Assembly (NCBI RefSeq): GCF_003688995.1
Contig: NZ_PENI01000043.1
Location: 1-64,000 of the forward strand
Reading direction: 5' to 3'
DNA: 64,000 nt
Source of the DNA: Streptomyces shenzhenensis
GTDB taxonomy: Bacteria; Actinomycetota; Actinomycetes; Streptomycetales; Streptomycetaceae
A model generated the notes under the pieces. That model was given only the letters and a program-made list of their open reading frames with translations, was not told where the DNA came from and did no database searches. Each line of letters begins with the position of its first letter. The stretch's first letter is position 1. Both the position numbers and the translations under genes were made by a program. Positions 17,799 through 26,130 of the stretch are shown one piece after another.

Positions 17799-17879
17799 GG
17801 CCAGGAGGACCGACTCGCCGCCCTTGGCCTGGTCCTGAACGCCGTGGTCCTGCGGAGCGCCCGCTACCTGGACGCCGCC
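17799..17879 (+). pseudogene. Tn3-family transposase, C-terminal scrap
   Basis: GQEDRLAALGLVLNAVVL followed by ARYLDAA matches the conserved C-terminal helix of Tn3-type TnpA (normally ...LGALGLVLNAVVLWNTRYMDAAL). It lies inside an open frame from 17715 to 18002, but the flanks do not continue the similarity. Too short to be functional. It and the 5013-5530 remnant could stem from one element. Confidence 0.6.
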
Positions 17880-18050
17880 GCGCCGCGTCCGTACGTCCGG
17901 GTCTGTCCGGCGTGGTTCGGTCCGCGCGGTCTCTGCCTCAGCGCCATCGCCGCCATCGTCGGCCGCGCACGGTGCATGGCCGCCCATGCCGAAGTGCCTT
18001 GATGAAACGCGAGATTGAAGAACGAGAAGTGCATGGGGTGGGCTGCCGGG

Positions 18051-18080
18051 CGCCGGACCACCCCCGGGGGTGGTCCGGCG
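18051..18080. terminator. Perfect 30-bp GC palindrome
   Basis: CGCCGGACCACCCCC (18051-18065) is directly followed by its reverse complement GGGGGTGGTCCGGCG (18066-18080). It lies 24 bases after the stop of the minus-strand secreted-protein gene and is the likely terminator for it, again without a T-run. Confidence 0.8.
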
Positions 18081-18103
18081 CTGTGTGTCCGTGGGTGCGG
18101 TGT

Positions 18104-18883
18104 CTAGCGGACGTCGATGTAGTCGCCGGGCGCGTTGGTCGCGCCGGCGGTCGAGGAGCCTGCGTAGGCGAAGCGGTAGTAGCCGTCGGTGGAGGCGGTG
18201 ACGGTGGTCTTGAGGGAGCCCGAGCTGCTGGACCTCGTGTTCTTGACGTGCACGTACTTGGTGGTTCCGGCCTTGCGGAACTGTAGGGTGACGGGCTGGC
18301 TGCCGTAGCCGATGTTCTTGTGGCTTTCCCAGTTCGCCCGGGTCAGGGTGCCGGTGACCGTGATGGTCCTGCCCTTCTTCACCGGCTCCGGGCTTGCGTC
18401 GGCGGTCAGCCTGGTGGCGCGCAGCACCTTGAAGGTCTTCGCGGGGTCGGTGAACCTGTAGTCGCCGTCGGCGCCGAGCGCGTAGGCCCACATTTTCCAG
18501 GTGCCCGCCTGCGCGTTCTTGGTCACGTCGAAGGGCCGGTCGGAGTTGCTCTTCAGCGTGAAGGTGCAGGTGTAGTTGGTCACGAGGTGCTGGCCGCAAC
18601 TGGGGAGTGTGACACCCCAGTCGTTGTGGTTCACGTCCGTGCCGTGGTAGAGGATCCCGCCGGCGTCACTGATGCCGTTCGGGTCGGAGGCCGTGAACTT
18701 GACCGTCACGGATGTCCTGCCCGAAGAGCCCACCACGATGGACTTGCCGTTGTTGACGATCACGTCGGATATCCGGGTGTCGCCTTGTACGTCGTCGGCC
18801 GGAGCGGCCTGTACGGTCGGCAGGGCGAGAGCGGACAGGGCCAGGGCGCCGACAACAGCGGCCGCGGCGGAGCGGATACGCAT
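18104..18883 (-). CDS. Secreted calcium-binding/Ig-like repeat protein, hypothetical
   Basis: 259 residues from ATG 18881-18883, preceded by GGGGGTAATC; the frame upstream is open but lacks protein character. A Sec signal peptide (MRIRSAAAAVVGALALSALA then LPTVQA/APADD) spans about 1-26. The mature part is beta-rich: a domain of about 110 residues (GDTRISDVIVNNGKSIVVG...) with a Cys pair (CGQH...NYTC), then a C-terminal Ig-like domain (RLTADASPEPVKKGRTITVTGTL...YRFAYAGSS). Similar secreted proteins are common in Streptomyces and are uncharacterised. Terminator at 18051-18080. Confidence 0.8.
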   Translation of the reverse strand: MRIRSAAAAVVGALALSALALPTVQAAPADDVQGDTRISDVIVNNGKSIVVGSSGRTSVTVKFTASDPNGISDAGGILYHGTDVNHNDWGVTLPSCGQHLVTNYTCTFTLKSNSDRPFDVTKNAQAGTWKMWAYALGADGDYRFTDPAKTFKVLRATRLTADASPEPVKKGRTITVTGTLTRANWESHKNIGYGSQPVTLQFRKAGTTKYVHVKNTRSSSSGSLKTTVTASTDGYYRFAYAGSSTAGATNAPGDYIDVR

Positions 18884-19310
18884 GATTACCCCCACATCAG
18901 GTGCGGTCCCGCCGAAAATCCCCCCGGCGGGTGACGGTAGCGTCGTGACCACTGTGGAGTGGCTTTTCGTATCCCGGCGAGAGTCTGCCCACGACCGCTG
19001 ACGGCTCGTCGACCGGCCGTTGCAGGACGCGGACATCGTCACCGTCCAATCCCGTTGGCGGCACTGCCCGTTCACGCGTATCCGATGCCCTGACGGCCCG
19101 GGAGCGGGCCCAGCCGCGCGCCCCGAGGCCGATCAGCGGGCCCTCCTGCCGCATCACCTTCGGACTCAACTCCCATGGCACCGTTCTTTCGTGATACTGC
19201 GCGAGGGGGGTCGAACGCGAAGTAGAGTGCGATGAAGGCGTCTTGGCCCTGACCTACCCAATCGGGCAGGTTTCGGACACTTCACGTCATTCATGGGTTT
19301 TCGGAGAAAG
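18884..19310. other. Intergenic region upstream of type III PKS
   Basis: Contains the divergent promoters of the secreted protein and the polyketide synthase. No palindrome longer than a few bases and no clear -35/-10 pair stood out to me. Confidence 0.4.
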
Positions 19311-20504
19311 GTGCGTACTGTGGGCGCCTACCTGTGCCCTCCGGCCGTGGTGCATGGCGAACATGTCGTAGAGACCGGCCAGATCCTGGCGGAGGTGCGA
19401 AGCCGGCATCCGCAGGCGCCGTGGCTGCCGCGGATCGACGGCATCGCCGCGAGTACGGGAATCGCCTCCCGCGGGTGGATGCTGCCGCTGGAGACAGCCG
19501 CGGCGCCCAGCAGCGGGAGCGGCCTGCGAACTCCCGCCGCCGGCCCGGCCCGTGAGGCACTGGCCCGCAGCGGGTTCACCGGCCAGGAGGTGGACCGCGT
19601 GATCGCCGAACTGGAGGCGATACCGGCGCCGCAGACCATCCAGGAGCGAACCGCGCCTGCCTGGGCGGCCGTCCAGACGTACGGAGAGAGGGCAGCCCGT
19701 CGGGCCCTTGGGGCCGCCGGACTTGATGCCGCCGATGTCGACTGCCTGGTGACCAGTCACTCCACCACCCCTGCCCTGCCGGGGCTGGACCTGGCTCTGC
19801 TCAACCGCCTTCCGCTGCGTAGCGACGTGCTGCTGCTGCCGGCCACCCAGTGGGCCTGCATCGCCGGCACCCGATCGCTGGCGCTGGCGGCCGATCTGGT
19901 CGCCGTGGACCCCGACCGGGTGGTGCTGGTCGTGATATCCGAGGCGCTGAGCACCACCTACCAGCCCGCCGACGACACGCTGGAATCGCTCATCGTCCGG
20001 CTGCTGTTCGCGGATACCGCCGTCGCCGTGGTGGTCACAGGCCGCCCCAGAACGGAATCGGTCCTGCGGCTGGACGCGGCCTGGCACCACACTCTGCCCG
20101 GCACCGCGGACCTGCACCGGCTGGAGACTCGGGCCGACGGCACACATTTCGTGATGGACCGCCGTGGGCCGCGTGCAGTGCAGGAGACGGTTGCCGCGAT
20201 GTGGAAGTGGCTGCGGGCGCGCCACCAGGACGACGGGCAGGCGTGGCATCCCGATCTGCTGCTCGCACATCCCGGTGGAACGCGGGTGCTGGAGTACATG
20301 GAGCAGACGATGCCCGACGGATGGCCGACGGGGCTCTTGGCCTACAGCCGGGACAGCTACACCACAGGTAACCGCGGCGGTGCCGCCGTACTCGACATAC
20401 TGCGGCGCGCGCACGATGCCGGCCAGAAGACCGGCAGCCGCACGGTGCTGTACGCGGCTGCGCCTGGGTTGACCGCCACGGCCGTGGAGGGGGAGTGGCT
20501 GTAG
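19311..20504 (+). CDS. Type III polyketide synthase
   Basis: 397 residues from GTG 19311; ATG 19293 and GTG 19320 are alternatives, and GGAGAAAGG at 19303-19311 favours one of the GTG codons. The thiolase-fold catalytic triad is complete: Cys183 in PATQWACIAG, His320 in LLAHPGGTRVLEYM and Asn354 in YTTGNRGG. Spacing is close to that of chalcone synthase. It should condense malonyl-CoA units on an acyl-CoA starter; product unknown. It lacks the SSA after GN seen in plant enzymes. No tailoring gene follows; the next gene, a convergent phosphatase, starts beyond its stop. Divergence from RppA-type enzymes is marked. Confidence 0.87.
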   Translation: MRTVGAYLCPPAVVHGEHVVETGQILAEVRSRHPQAPWLPRIDGIAASTGIASRGWMLPLETAAAPSSGSGLRTPAAGPAREALARSGFTGQEVDRVIAELEAIPAPQTIQERTAPAWAAVQTYGERAARRALGAAGLDAADVDCLVTSHSTTPALPGLDLALLNRLPLRSDVLLLPATQWACIAGTRSLALAADLVAVDPDRVVLVVISEALSTTYQPADDTLESLIVRLLFADTAVAVVVTGRPRTESVLRLDAAWHHTLPGTADLHRLETRADGTHFVMDRRGPRAVQETVAAMWKWLRARHQDDGQAWHPDLLLAHPGGTRVLEYMEQTMPDGWPTGLLAYSRDSYTTGNRGGAAVLDILRRAHDAGQKTGSRTVLYAAAPGLTATAVEGEWL

Positions 20505-20537
20505 CCGAAGCTCGCCCCTCTCATCGCGGCACGGGAG

Positions 20538-22718
20538 TTATGCCTCCAGTTCCGCCCAGACGGCTTTGCCGGTGTTGGTCCACCGCACCCCCCAACGTGT
20601 GGTGAGCTTATGGACGACGTGCAGACCCCGCCCACCGTCGTCGAGCGGCTCACCGCGGCGCAGGCGCGGCCGGCCGTTGCCGGTGTCGCCGACCTCGCAC
20701 GACAGACGGCTCCCGGCCTTCACCAGCCGTACCGTGACCGGTCCGGTGCCGAACCGCACGGCGTTGGTGACCAGTTCGCTGAGCACCAGCAGCGCACTGT
20801 CCCGGGCCTGGTCGCTGGTGTGCCATCGCCGCAGGAGGGGGGAGGCCAGGACGCGGGCGCGAGCGGCGGTGTCGTCGCGGGCGGGCAGCTGCCAGGTGGC
20901 GGTGTCCCGGCTGCGGCGGCCGGCCATACGGGCGAGGAGCAGGGTTATGTCGTCGCGCAGGCGCCCCTGCGGGGCCAGACCGGCGACCACGCGGCATGCG
21001 GCCTGCTGCAGATCGTCCCAGGGATGCACCTCGCGCACCACGTCCGTCAGCCGGCGGATGCCGTCGTCGATCGAGGCCGCCGGATCCTCCACCAGGCCGT
21101 CGGTGTAGAGGACGAGAAGGGAGCCGGGCGGCGCGGCGAACTCGTGCTCGTCGAACGGCTCCCGCACAGCGAACTCGGCTCCCAGCCCCGGGTGTGGTGG
21201 CGCCGTGACGGTCTCGGCGGACCCGTCGGGATGGACGAGGACGGGGGGCAGATGGCCGGCATTGGACATCACCACCCGGTGGTCGACCGGATCGTAGACC
21301 GCGATGCAGCACGTCGAGCCCAGCGCGCTGTATCCGGCCGCCAGACCCGTGTCCGTATCGTCCAGGAGCGTGACTGTCTCGTCCAGACGCTCCAGCACCT
21401 CCCCGGGGCCCAGCCCCGCCGACAGCAGCGCGCGGGCCTCCATGCTCAGCTGGCCCATGGCCGCCGCGGCCCCCAGACCGTGCCCGACAACGTCACCGAC
21501 CACCAGGGCGGTGCGGTCACCCGGTAGCGGAAAGCTGTTCACCCAGTCACCGCCTACGCCCGCACTGTCGGGGGTGGTGGGCTCGTAGACGCTGGCGACC
21601 TCGATGGTGTCGCTGCCGGCCCGCGGCAGCAGTCGGCGCTGCAGTGCCAGGACCTGGGCGTGCTCACGCTGATGCTGGCGGGCCAGGTCCACGTGACGGG
21701 CGGTCTTGGCCACGAGTTCTTGCAGGTCGAGCAGCTCGCCATCGAGGAAGGGGCGCTCCGGCCGCCGCCAGACCTGCGTCATGCCCAGCACGATGGGCCC
21801 CGGCGTGCCTTCCGGTCCGTCCACGACCAGCGGTATGCAGGCGACACTCACCGGCCGTTTGCCGGGCACCAGGGCGCGCACCAGCTGCGGATCGTTGAGC
21901 AGTGTCCGCTCGACCGCCGCACGGTCGGGAATGACGATGGCCTGCGGGATGTCGTCGCGCATGACCGCACCGGCCAGCAGACGGCTCGCTTCGCGGGGAA
22001 GGTTGTCCCCGGGGGTCAGGTACCCCTCGGGCCAGGCCCGGTCCGGCACCAGGGCCGCCCGTCTCAGCCGGATCCGCTCCTGCGCCTGCTCGGTGACCGC
22101 CTCGCCCGTCCATACGGCGTAATCGAGGTCGACGGCGGCCACGTCCCCCCATGCCAGCAGGGACTGGGCCAGGGACAACGCGGTCTCCCCGATGTCCAAC
22201 GACGTTCCGATCGCGGTCGCGGAAGCGTACAGGTGCAGTCGCTTGGCCATGGCGATCAGGGAAACTGTCAGACCTTCCCGCGGTGGTGCGGCCGGCAGGA
22301 TGCTCATCGAGACCACCAGCTCCGTCCCGTCGGCCCGCCGCAGACGCTGGACCCGGGCGACGTGTGCCTCTTGTGTCTCAAGGACCCGCTGCAACCGCTG
22401 TGTCACCGTCGGTACGTCCCCGGGTGGCAGCAGATCGGCGAAAACGGCCCCCGGTGCGACACTCACCCCCGCGAAAGGAGCAGCGTCCAGATTGCAGCTG
22501 GTGATCCTCAGATCCCGGTCGAGGCTGACCGCCCCGAGGATCTGTTCCCGGCCTCCGCTCTCCTGGCCGGCACCTGAAGGCCGACGGGCGTGGTGCTCGC
22601 CCGGTGGAGCGGCAGGGTCTTCCGCCGTCGGTGTTCCGGCTCTCGGGATGTAATCCGCCAGGGCGCCGCTGACCATGTCGAACGGCGAGGCGGAGGACGA
22701 GGAGGGTGTGGGGTCCAT
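20538..22718 (-). CDS. SpoIIE-type serine phosphatase with PAS, GAF and HATPase domains
   Basis: 726 residues from ATG 22716-22718, preceded by GGGGGAGCTGC. Order: a short disordered N-terminus; PAS-like domain (ILGAVSLDRDLRITSCNLDAA...) about 60-160; GAF-like domain (TSLDIGETALSLAQSLLAWG...) about 170-340; PP2C/SpoIIE phosphatase (GVGGDWVNSF, LVVGDVVGHGLGAAAAMGQL, YTDGLVED) about 375-590; and a C-terminal RsbW-like ATPase (LSELVTNAVRFG, DDGGRGLHVV). It both dephosphorylates and could phosphorylate anti-sigma-factor antagonists, so it likely sits at the head of a partner-switching stress pathway. No antagonist gene is adjacent. Confidence 0.92.
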   Translation of the reverse strand: MDPTPSSSSASPFDMVSGALADYIPRAGTPTAEDPAAPPGEHHARRPSGAGQESGGREQILGAVSLDRDLRITSCNLDAAPFAGVSVAPGAVFADLLPPGDVPTVTQRLQRVLETQEAHVARVQRLRRADGTELVVSMSILPAAPPREGLTVSLIAMAKRLHLYASATAIGTSLDIGETALSLAQSLLAWGDVAAVDLDYAVWTGEAVTEQAQERIRLRRAALVPDRAWPEGYLTPGDNLPREASRLLAGAVMRDDIPQAIVIPDRAAVERTLLNDPQLVRALVPGKRPVSVACIPLVVDGPEGTPGPIVLGMTQVWRRPERPFLDGELLDLQELVAKTARHVDLARQHQREHAQVLALQRRLLPRAGSDTIEVASVYEPTTPDSAGVGGDWVNSFPLPGDRTALVVGDVVGHGLGAAAAMGQLSMEARALLSAGLGPGEVLERLDETVTLLDDTDTGLAAGYSALGSTCCIAVYDPVDHRVVMSNAGHLPPVLVHPDGSAETVTAPPHPGLGAEFAVREPFDEHEFAAPPGSLLVLYTDGLVEDPAASIDDGIRRLTDVVREVHPWDDLQQAACRVVAGLAPQGRLRDDITLLLARMAGRRSRDTATWQLPARDDTAARARVLASPLLRRWHTSDQARDSALLVLSELVTNAVRFGTGPVTVRLVKAGSRLSCEVGDTGNGRPRLRRGEPLDDGGRGLHVVHKLTTRWGVRWTNTGKAVWAELEA

Positions 22719-23348
22719 GCAGCTCCCCCGGCTCGCTGACTCCGGCACGCACACCTCATGAGTAACACAAATTCACGGCTCACCAAAGGGGCAAAGGTGA
22801 GTAAAGGAAGACAAGCGGCCGGTAACGGCGGCAACCTTGCGAGATGCTGCCGATCGGGTCCCCACCTGCGTGAACGCGGTCTCGGGGGTGGATTCCGTCA
22901 CCGCCGGGTACGGGAGTTGCCGCCGTTGAGCGCGTGTGTCGTCTGCAGTGAAGCTGCTGCTGTGTACCGTGCCGTCGGCGAGGAGCCGAACGGGTTGCCT
23001 GGGCGGGCACTGCCTGCCTGGCCTCCGGGCTCGCCCCGTGCCGGTTCCGGGTGCTGCACGGGTGCCTGCGTGTGCTGTCCGGGCCCCGGGGGGTACGCGC
23101 CGAAGCCGCCGAAGTCCTGCTGTCGGCGACCGGATCGGCGGACACGGTCACCGGTCTGCTCGCCGACGTGTGGAGGTGGGAGCGGCCGGGGCCGGCGCGG
23201 TGCACGGTGGCGACACGCACAGCCTCCGGGCAGCCACCGTGCGCCTGATACGCCTCCTGCCCCCTGTCGGCTGCGCCGGCGCGTATGCCCGGGCCCTGTT
23301 TCCGACGCACCATTGACTCTCCTACGACCATTAGGGTTTCCTAAGAGC
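22719..23348. other. 630-bp intergenic region with TetR-type repeat
   Basis: No recognisable gene; open frames on the plus strand (22758 and 22936) are Cys/Pro/Arg-rich and read as non-coding. Close to the TetR start lie CCTA (23321), then TAGG-N4-CCTA (23332-23343), a likely autoregulatory operator, and a TTGACT (23313-23318) that could be a -35 element. Confidence 0.45.
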
Positions 23349-24020
23349 ATGAGAGAGGATCGGAGGCAGCTCCGGCGCAACGAAACCGTGCGGGAGATCC
23401 TGGACACCGCGCTCGAGGTCATGGCCGAAGAAGGCGTGGCCGGGCTGAGCATGGCCGAGACCGCCCGGCGTATGGGGATGCGGCCGCCTTCGCTCTACCA
23501 GTACTTTCCGTCCAAAACGGCCATTTACGATGCCCTCTTCGAGCGGGGAATGCGCGAGACGGTCGGCGTCCTGGAGCCCTACCGGGCCGAGCTGTCCCGC
23601 GATCCGCGCGGCGCGCTCCTGGCAGGCCAGCAGGCCACCGTCGCCTGGGCGATGGCCCATCCGGTACTGGCGCAACTGCTGTACTGGCGGCCCGTACCCG
23701 GATTCGAACCGACCCCCCGGGCCTTCGAACCCGCGGTGCGGCAGCTGGAACTCCTGCGCGCCGCCTTGCGGGCGGCCGTGCATGCCGGACAGCTCTCGCC
23801 CGCGGGCGCCGACGAGGACGGAGTGGCCCTGTACACCTCTCTCACGGCCGGCGTCATCAGTCAGCAGCTCGCCAACGAGCCGTCCGCACCGGTCCAGGAG
23901 GGCCGCTTCACCCGGCTCACACCGACGGCAGTGGACATGTTCTTCCACTTCTACGCCCCCGAGGAGAGCGAGTCCGATGACTCAGACCTACGTGGACGCC
24001 GCACGCCTGCCGCAGACTGA
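23349..24020 (+). CDS. TetR/AcrR family transcriptional regulator
   Basis: 223 residues from ATG 23349 (MREDRRQLRRNETVREIL); upstream frame to 22758 is not protein-like. The HTH is GLSMAETARRMGMRPPSLYQYFPSKTAIYDALF. The C-terminal domain is of the TetR_C_25/WHG-like type (VLAQLLYWRPVPGFEPTPRAFE). Its last 44 bases overlap the start of the next gene in another frame, so the pair is one transcript. The overlap suggests that the DinB-like enzyme downstream is its target. Confidence 0.88.
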   Translation: MREDRRQLRRNETVREILDTALEVMAEEGVAGLSMAETARRMGMRPPSLYQYFPSKTAIYDALFERGMRETVGVLEPYRAELSRDPRGALLAGQQATVAWAMAHPVLAQLLYWRPVPGFEPTPRAFEPAVRQLELLRAALRAAVHAGQLSPAGADEDGVALYTSLTAGVISQQLANEPSAPVQEGRFTRLTPTAVDMFFHFYAPEESESDDSDLRGRRTPAAD

Positions 24021-24771
24021 CCGTGACCGGTCGGCCCTGGTCGGCGAGGCAGAGGGCCGGGCGGCCATCAACGTACTCCAACAGCTCGGCGACGAGGACT
24101 GGCAGCGTCCCACCGACTGCGTGGAATGGGACGTCCGAACCCTGGTCTCCCACCTCGTCGCCCAGTGCGAGGACATCATCAGCCTGCCCACCATGCTGCG
24201 CCGGGAGATCACGGGAAGGCGCCGCCACTCGGGCAAAGGCCCCGTCGACGCCCATATGGCGGCGCAGGTCGCCGACCACACCGCCGCGTCCGGACCGGCG
24301 CTGGTCGCGCAGTTCGCACTGCTGTGGCCCCGCGCCGTACGGGCCCGTGGGCGCCGGCCGGCGTTGATGCGCCGCGCCACGATCGAAAGCGGCCTGTCCA
24401 CGGCGCCGCGGATGTCTGTCGGCCATCTCCTCGACACCATCTACAACCGTGACCTGTGGATGCACCGCCTCGACCTGGCACGGGCCACCGGGCAGTCCTT
24501 CGCGGTGGGCGACCACGACCGGCACATCGTCGAACAGGCCGTCCGCGACCTGGCCCTGACCTGGTCCGAGGCGCCCTTCGCGCTGGAACTCACCGGGCCC
24601 GCGGGCGGCAGGTGGCTGATCGGCCCTGGCGAGCCGACGGCGGTCGTCCGCGCGGACGCCGTCACCTATCTGCGCGCTCTGGCCGGACGCGACCCCGATG
24701 TGCCGTTGGAACTGGTGTCCGGATCCGAGCAGGCCCTGGCAGCCGCCCGTCGCGCCCGGGTCGTGTTCTGA
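23977..24771 (+). CDS. Mycothiol-dependent maleylpyruvate isomerase-like protein
   Basis: 264 residues from ATG 23977, with GAGGAGAGCGAGTCCG just before it. The N-terminal DinB-like mycothiol-binding domain (EWDVRTLVSHLVAQCEDI, HLLDTIYNRDLWMHRLDLARA) has metal-binding His in VSHL and in NRDLWMHRLD. A C-terminal SCP2-like segment (LTGPAGGRWLIGPGEPTAVV) follows. This is the TIGR03083 family: mycothiol-dependent isomerases and transferases. Substrate unknown. It overlaps the TetR gene by 44 bases. Confidence 0.87.
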   Translation: MTQTYVDAARLPQTDRDRSALVGEAEGRAAINVLQQLGDEDWQRPTDCVEWDVRTLVSHLVAQCEDIISLPTMLRREITGRRRHSGKGPVDAHMAAQVADHTAASGPALVAQFALLWPRAVRARGRRPALMRRATIESGLSTAPRMSVGHLLDTIYNRDLWMHRLDLARATGQSFAVGDHDRHIVEQAVRDLALTWSEAPFALELTGPAGGRWLIGPGEPTAVVRADAVTYLRALAGRDPDVPLELVSGSEQALAAARRARVVF

Positions 24772-24856
24772 ACACCCGTACTGCGGCCGGCCGTCACGCC
24801 GAAGACGTCCGGTGCTCGCGCTCGGCGACGTACCGCCCGTGAGGCCGGGACCGTGT

Positions 24857-25447
24857 TCAGGAGGGTGCGGCGTGGGCTTTGAGGAGTCCTTCGACTCCGA
24901 GTAGGAAGGTTTCGCACACCAGTTCCGGGTCGAAGAGACAGCCGGCGGCCATCGCGCCGTCGCGCATCATCACGAAGTGGCGGGCGGCGGGTTCGGCGGG
25001 TTTCTCCCGGATCTTGGCCAGGAGCCCGGTGACGGTGTCGAGGAACCATTGGCGGTGCGCGAGGACGGCCAGGTGCACCGGGTGATCGGGCTCGGGGTAC
25101 TCGGCGACGGCGTTGAGGAAGGCGCACCCTCGGAAGCCGGGGGACCGGATGCCCTCGGCGATGTACGCACTGAGGGTCCGGATGGTGTCGGCGGCCGGAA
25201 GCCCGGCGGCGACGGCCGCGTCGGCCTGGCCGCGCATGGCTTGGTCGGCCTCGTTCAGGTAGGCGACGACAAGGGTCTCCTTGCTGGGGAAGTGGCGATA
25301 GAAGGTGGCCCGTGTCACCTGCGCTTCCGCGACGATGCGGTCGACGCCGACGGCGTGGATCCCTTCCGCGTAGAACACCCGGCCGGCCGTCCTGAGGAGC
25401 CGGGACCGGGCTTCGGACGGCCGGCTCTCGGATTCGCTGCGCACCAT
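24857..25447 (-). CDS. TetR/AcrR family transcriptional regulator
   Basis: 196 residues. The HTH reads VDRIVAEAQVTRATFYRHFPSKETLVVAYL. The ligand domain has FRGCAFLNAVAEYPEPDHPVH, as in TetR members of the QacR/AcrR-like set that regulate flavoproteins and exporters. It is divergent from the DUF308/flavoprotein pair, and two AGAACGTTC boxes lie between the genes, so it is likely their repressor. Confidence 0.88.
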   Translation of the reverse strand: MVRSESESRPSEARSRLLRTAGRVFYAEGIHAVGVDRIVAEAQVTRATFYRHFPSKETLVVAYLNEADQAMRGQADAAVAAGLPAADTIRTLSAYIAEGIRSPGFRGCAFLNAVAEYPEPDHPVHLAVLAHRQWFLDTVTGLLAKIREKPAEPAARHFVMMRDGAMAAGCLFDPELVCETFLLGVEGLLKAHAAPS

Positions 25448-25465
25448 GCGGCCATCCTAACGGGT

Positions 25466-25524
25466 AGAACGTTCGGTCTTGACAAGCTGCGATGCTCTTG
25501 CCAACCTACGGAACAGAACGTTCT
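25466..25524. promoter_or_regulatory. Two AGAACGTTC boxes and TTGACA element
   Basis: AGAACGTTC at 25466-25474 and the 10-bp palindrome AGAACGTTCT at 25515-25524 share an 8-bp palindromic core, GAACGTTC. A TTGACA (25479-25484) lies between them, so binding at the second box would block transcription toward 25557 and at the first box toward the TetR gene. Confidence 0.7.
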
Positions 25525-25556
25525 TTCTTCCAGAAGACTGATCGAAAGGGATCACC

Positions 25557-26117
25557 GTGAGCGCCATTGCTGCTCCGTCCGGTACCGCCGGGACCGCCTC
25601 TGCCCTGCGGCGGCTGTACTTCGTCCGGTTCGCGTTTGCCATCGTCTGGGCCCTCGTGATGTTCACGATGGCGGCGGAGCTCAGTCCGGTCGCGATTGTG
25701 CTGCTCGTGCTGTATCCGCTGTTCGACGTGGGTGCGGCCGTCGTCGACGCGAACGCGTCGCGCACCACGGGATCGCCGGTGCTGCTCTACGTGAACATGG
25801 CGGTCAGTCTGGTCGCGGCCGTCAGCGTGGGCATCGCCTCTGCGTCCGGTATTCCGGCGGTGTTGCGCGTGTGGGGGGCCTGGGCGATCGTGTCCGGGCT
25901 GGTCCAGCTGATCGTGGCTGTTCCCCGTCGCAAGCTGGGTGGCCAGTGGCCGATGATCCTCAGCGGCGGTATCTCGGTCCTGGCCGGTGGGTCGTTCATT
26001 GCGTCGGCCGGGGCGGACAAGCCGACGCTCGCCAGCGCGATCGGCTACGCCATCCCGGGCGGCATCTTCTTCCTGGTCTCGGCCCTGCGTCTGGGTCGCG
26101 CCGCCAAGGAGAGCTGA
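25557..26117 (+). CDS. DUF308-like integral membrane protein
   Basis: 186 residues from GTG 25557, with GAAAGGGATCACC before it. Six hydrophobic segments in pairs, small and Gly/Ala-rich loops, typical of the DUF308 (HdeD-like) acid-stress membrane family. Function of the family is not established. The gene is separated by only 13 bases from the flavoprotein gene, so the two form an operon under the divergent TetR regulator. Confidence 0.8.
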   Translation: MSAIAAPSGTAGTASALRRLYFVRFAFAIVWALVMFTMAAELSPVAIVLLVLYPLFDVGAAVVDANASRTTGSPVLLYVNMAVSLVAAVSVGIASASGIPAVLRVWGAWAIVSGLVQLIVAVPRRKLGGQWPMILSGGISVLAGGSFIASAGADKPTLASAIGYAIPGGIFFLVSALRLGRAAKES

Positions 26118-26130
26118 CACGGACAGCCAC

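Noticed and set aside
19287..20414. 375-residue minus-strand frame
   Set aside because: Antisense to the type III PKS with its intact triad.
22758..23348. N-terminal extension of the TetR gene
   Set aside because: Cys/Pro/Arg-rich, no homology to TetR proteins, and it runs through the likely operator; ATG 23349 fits the family start.
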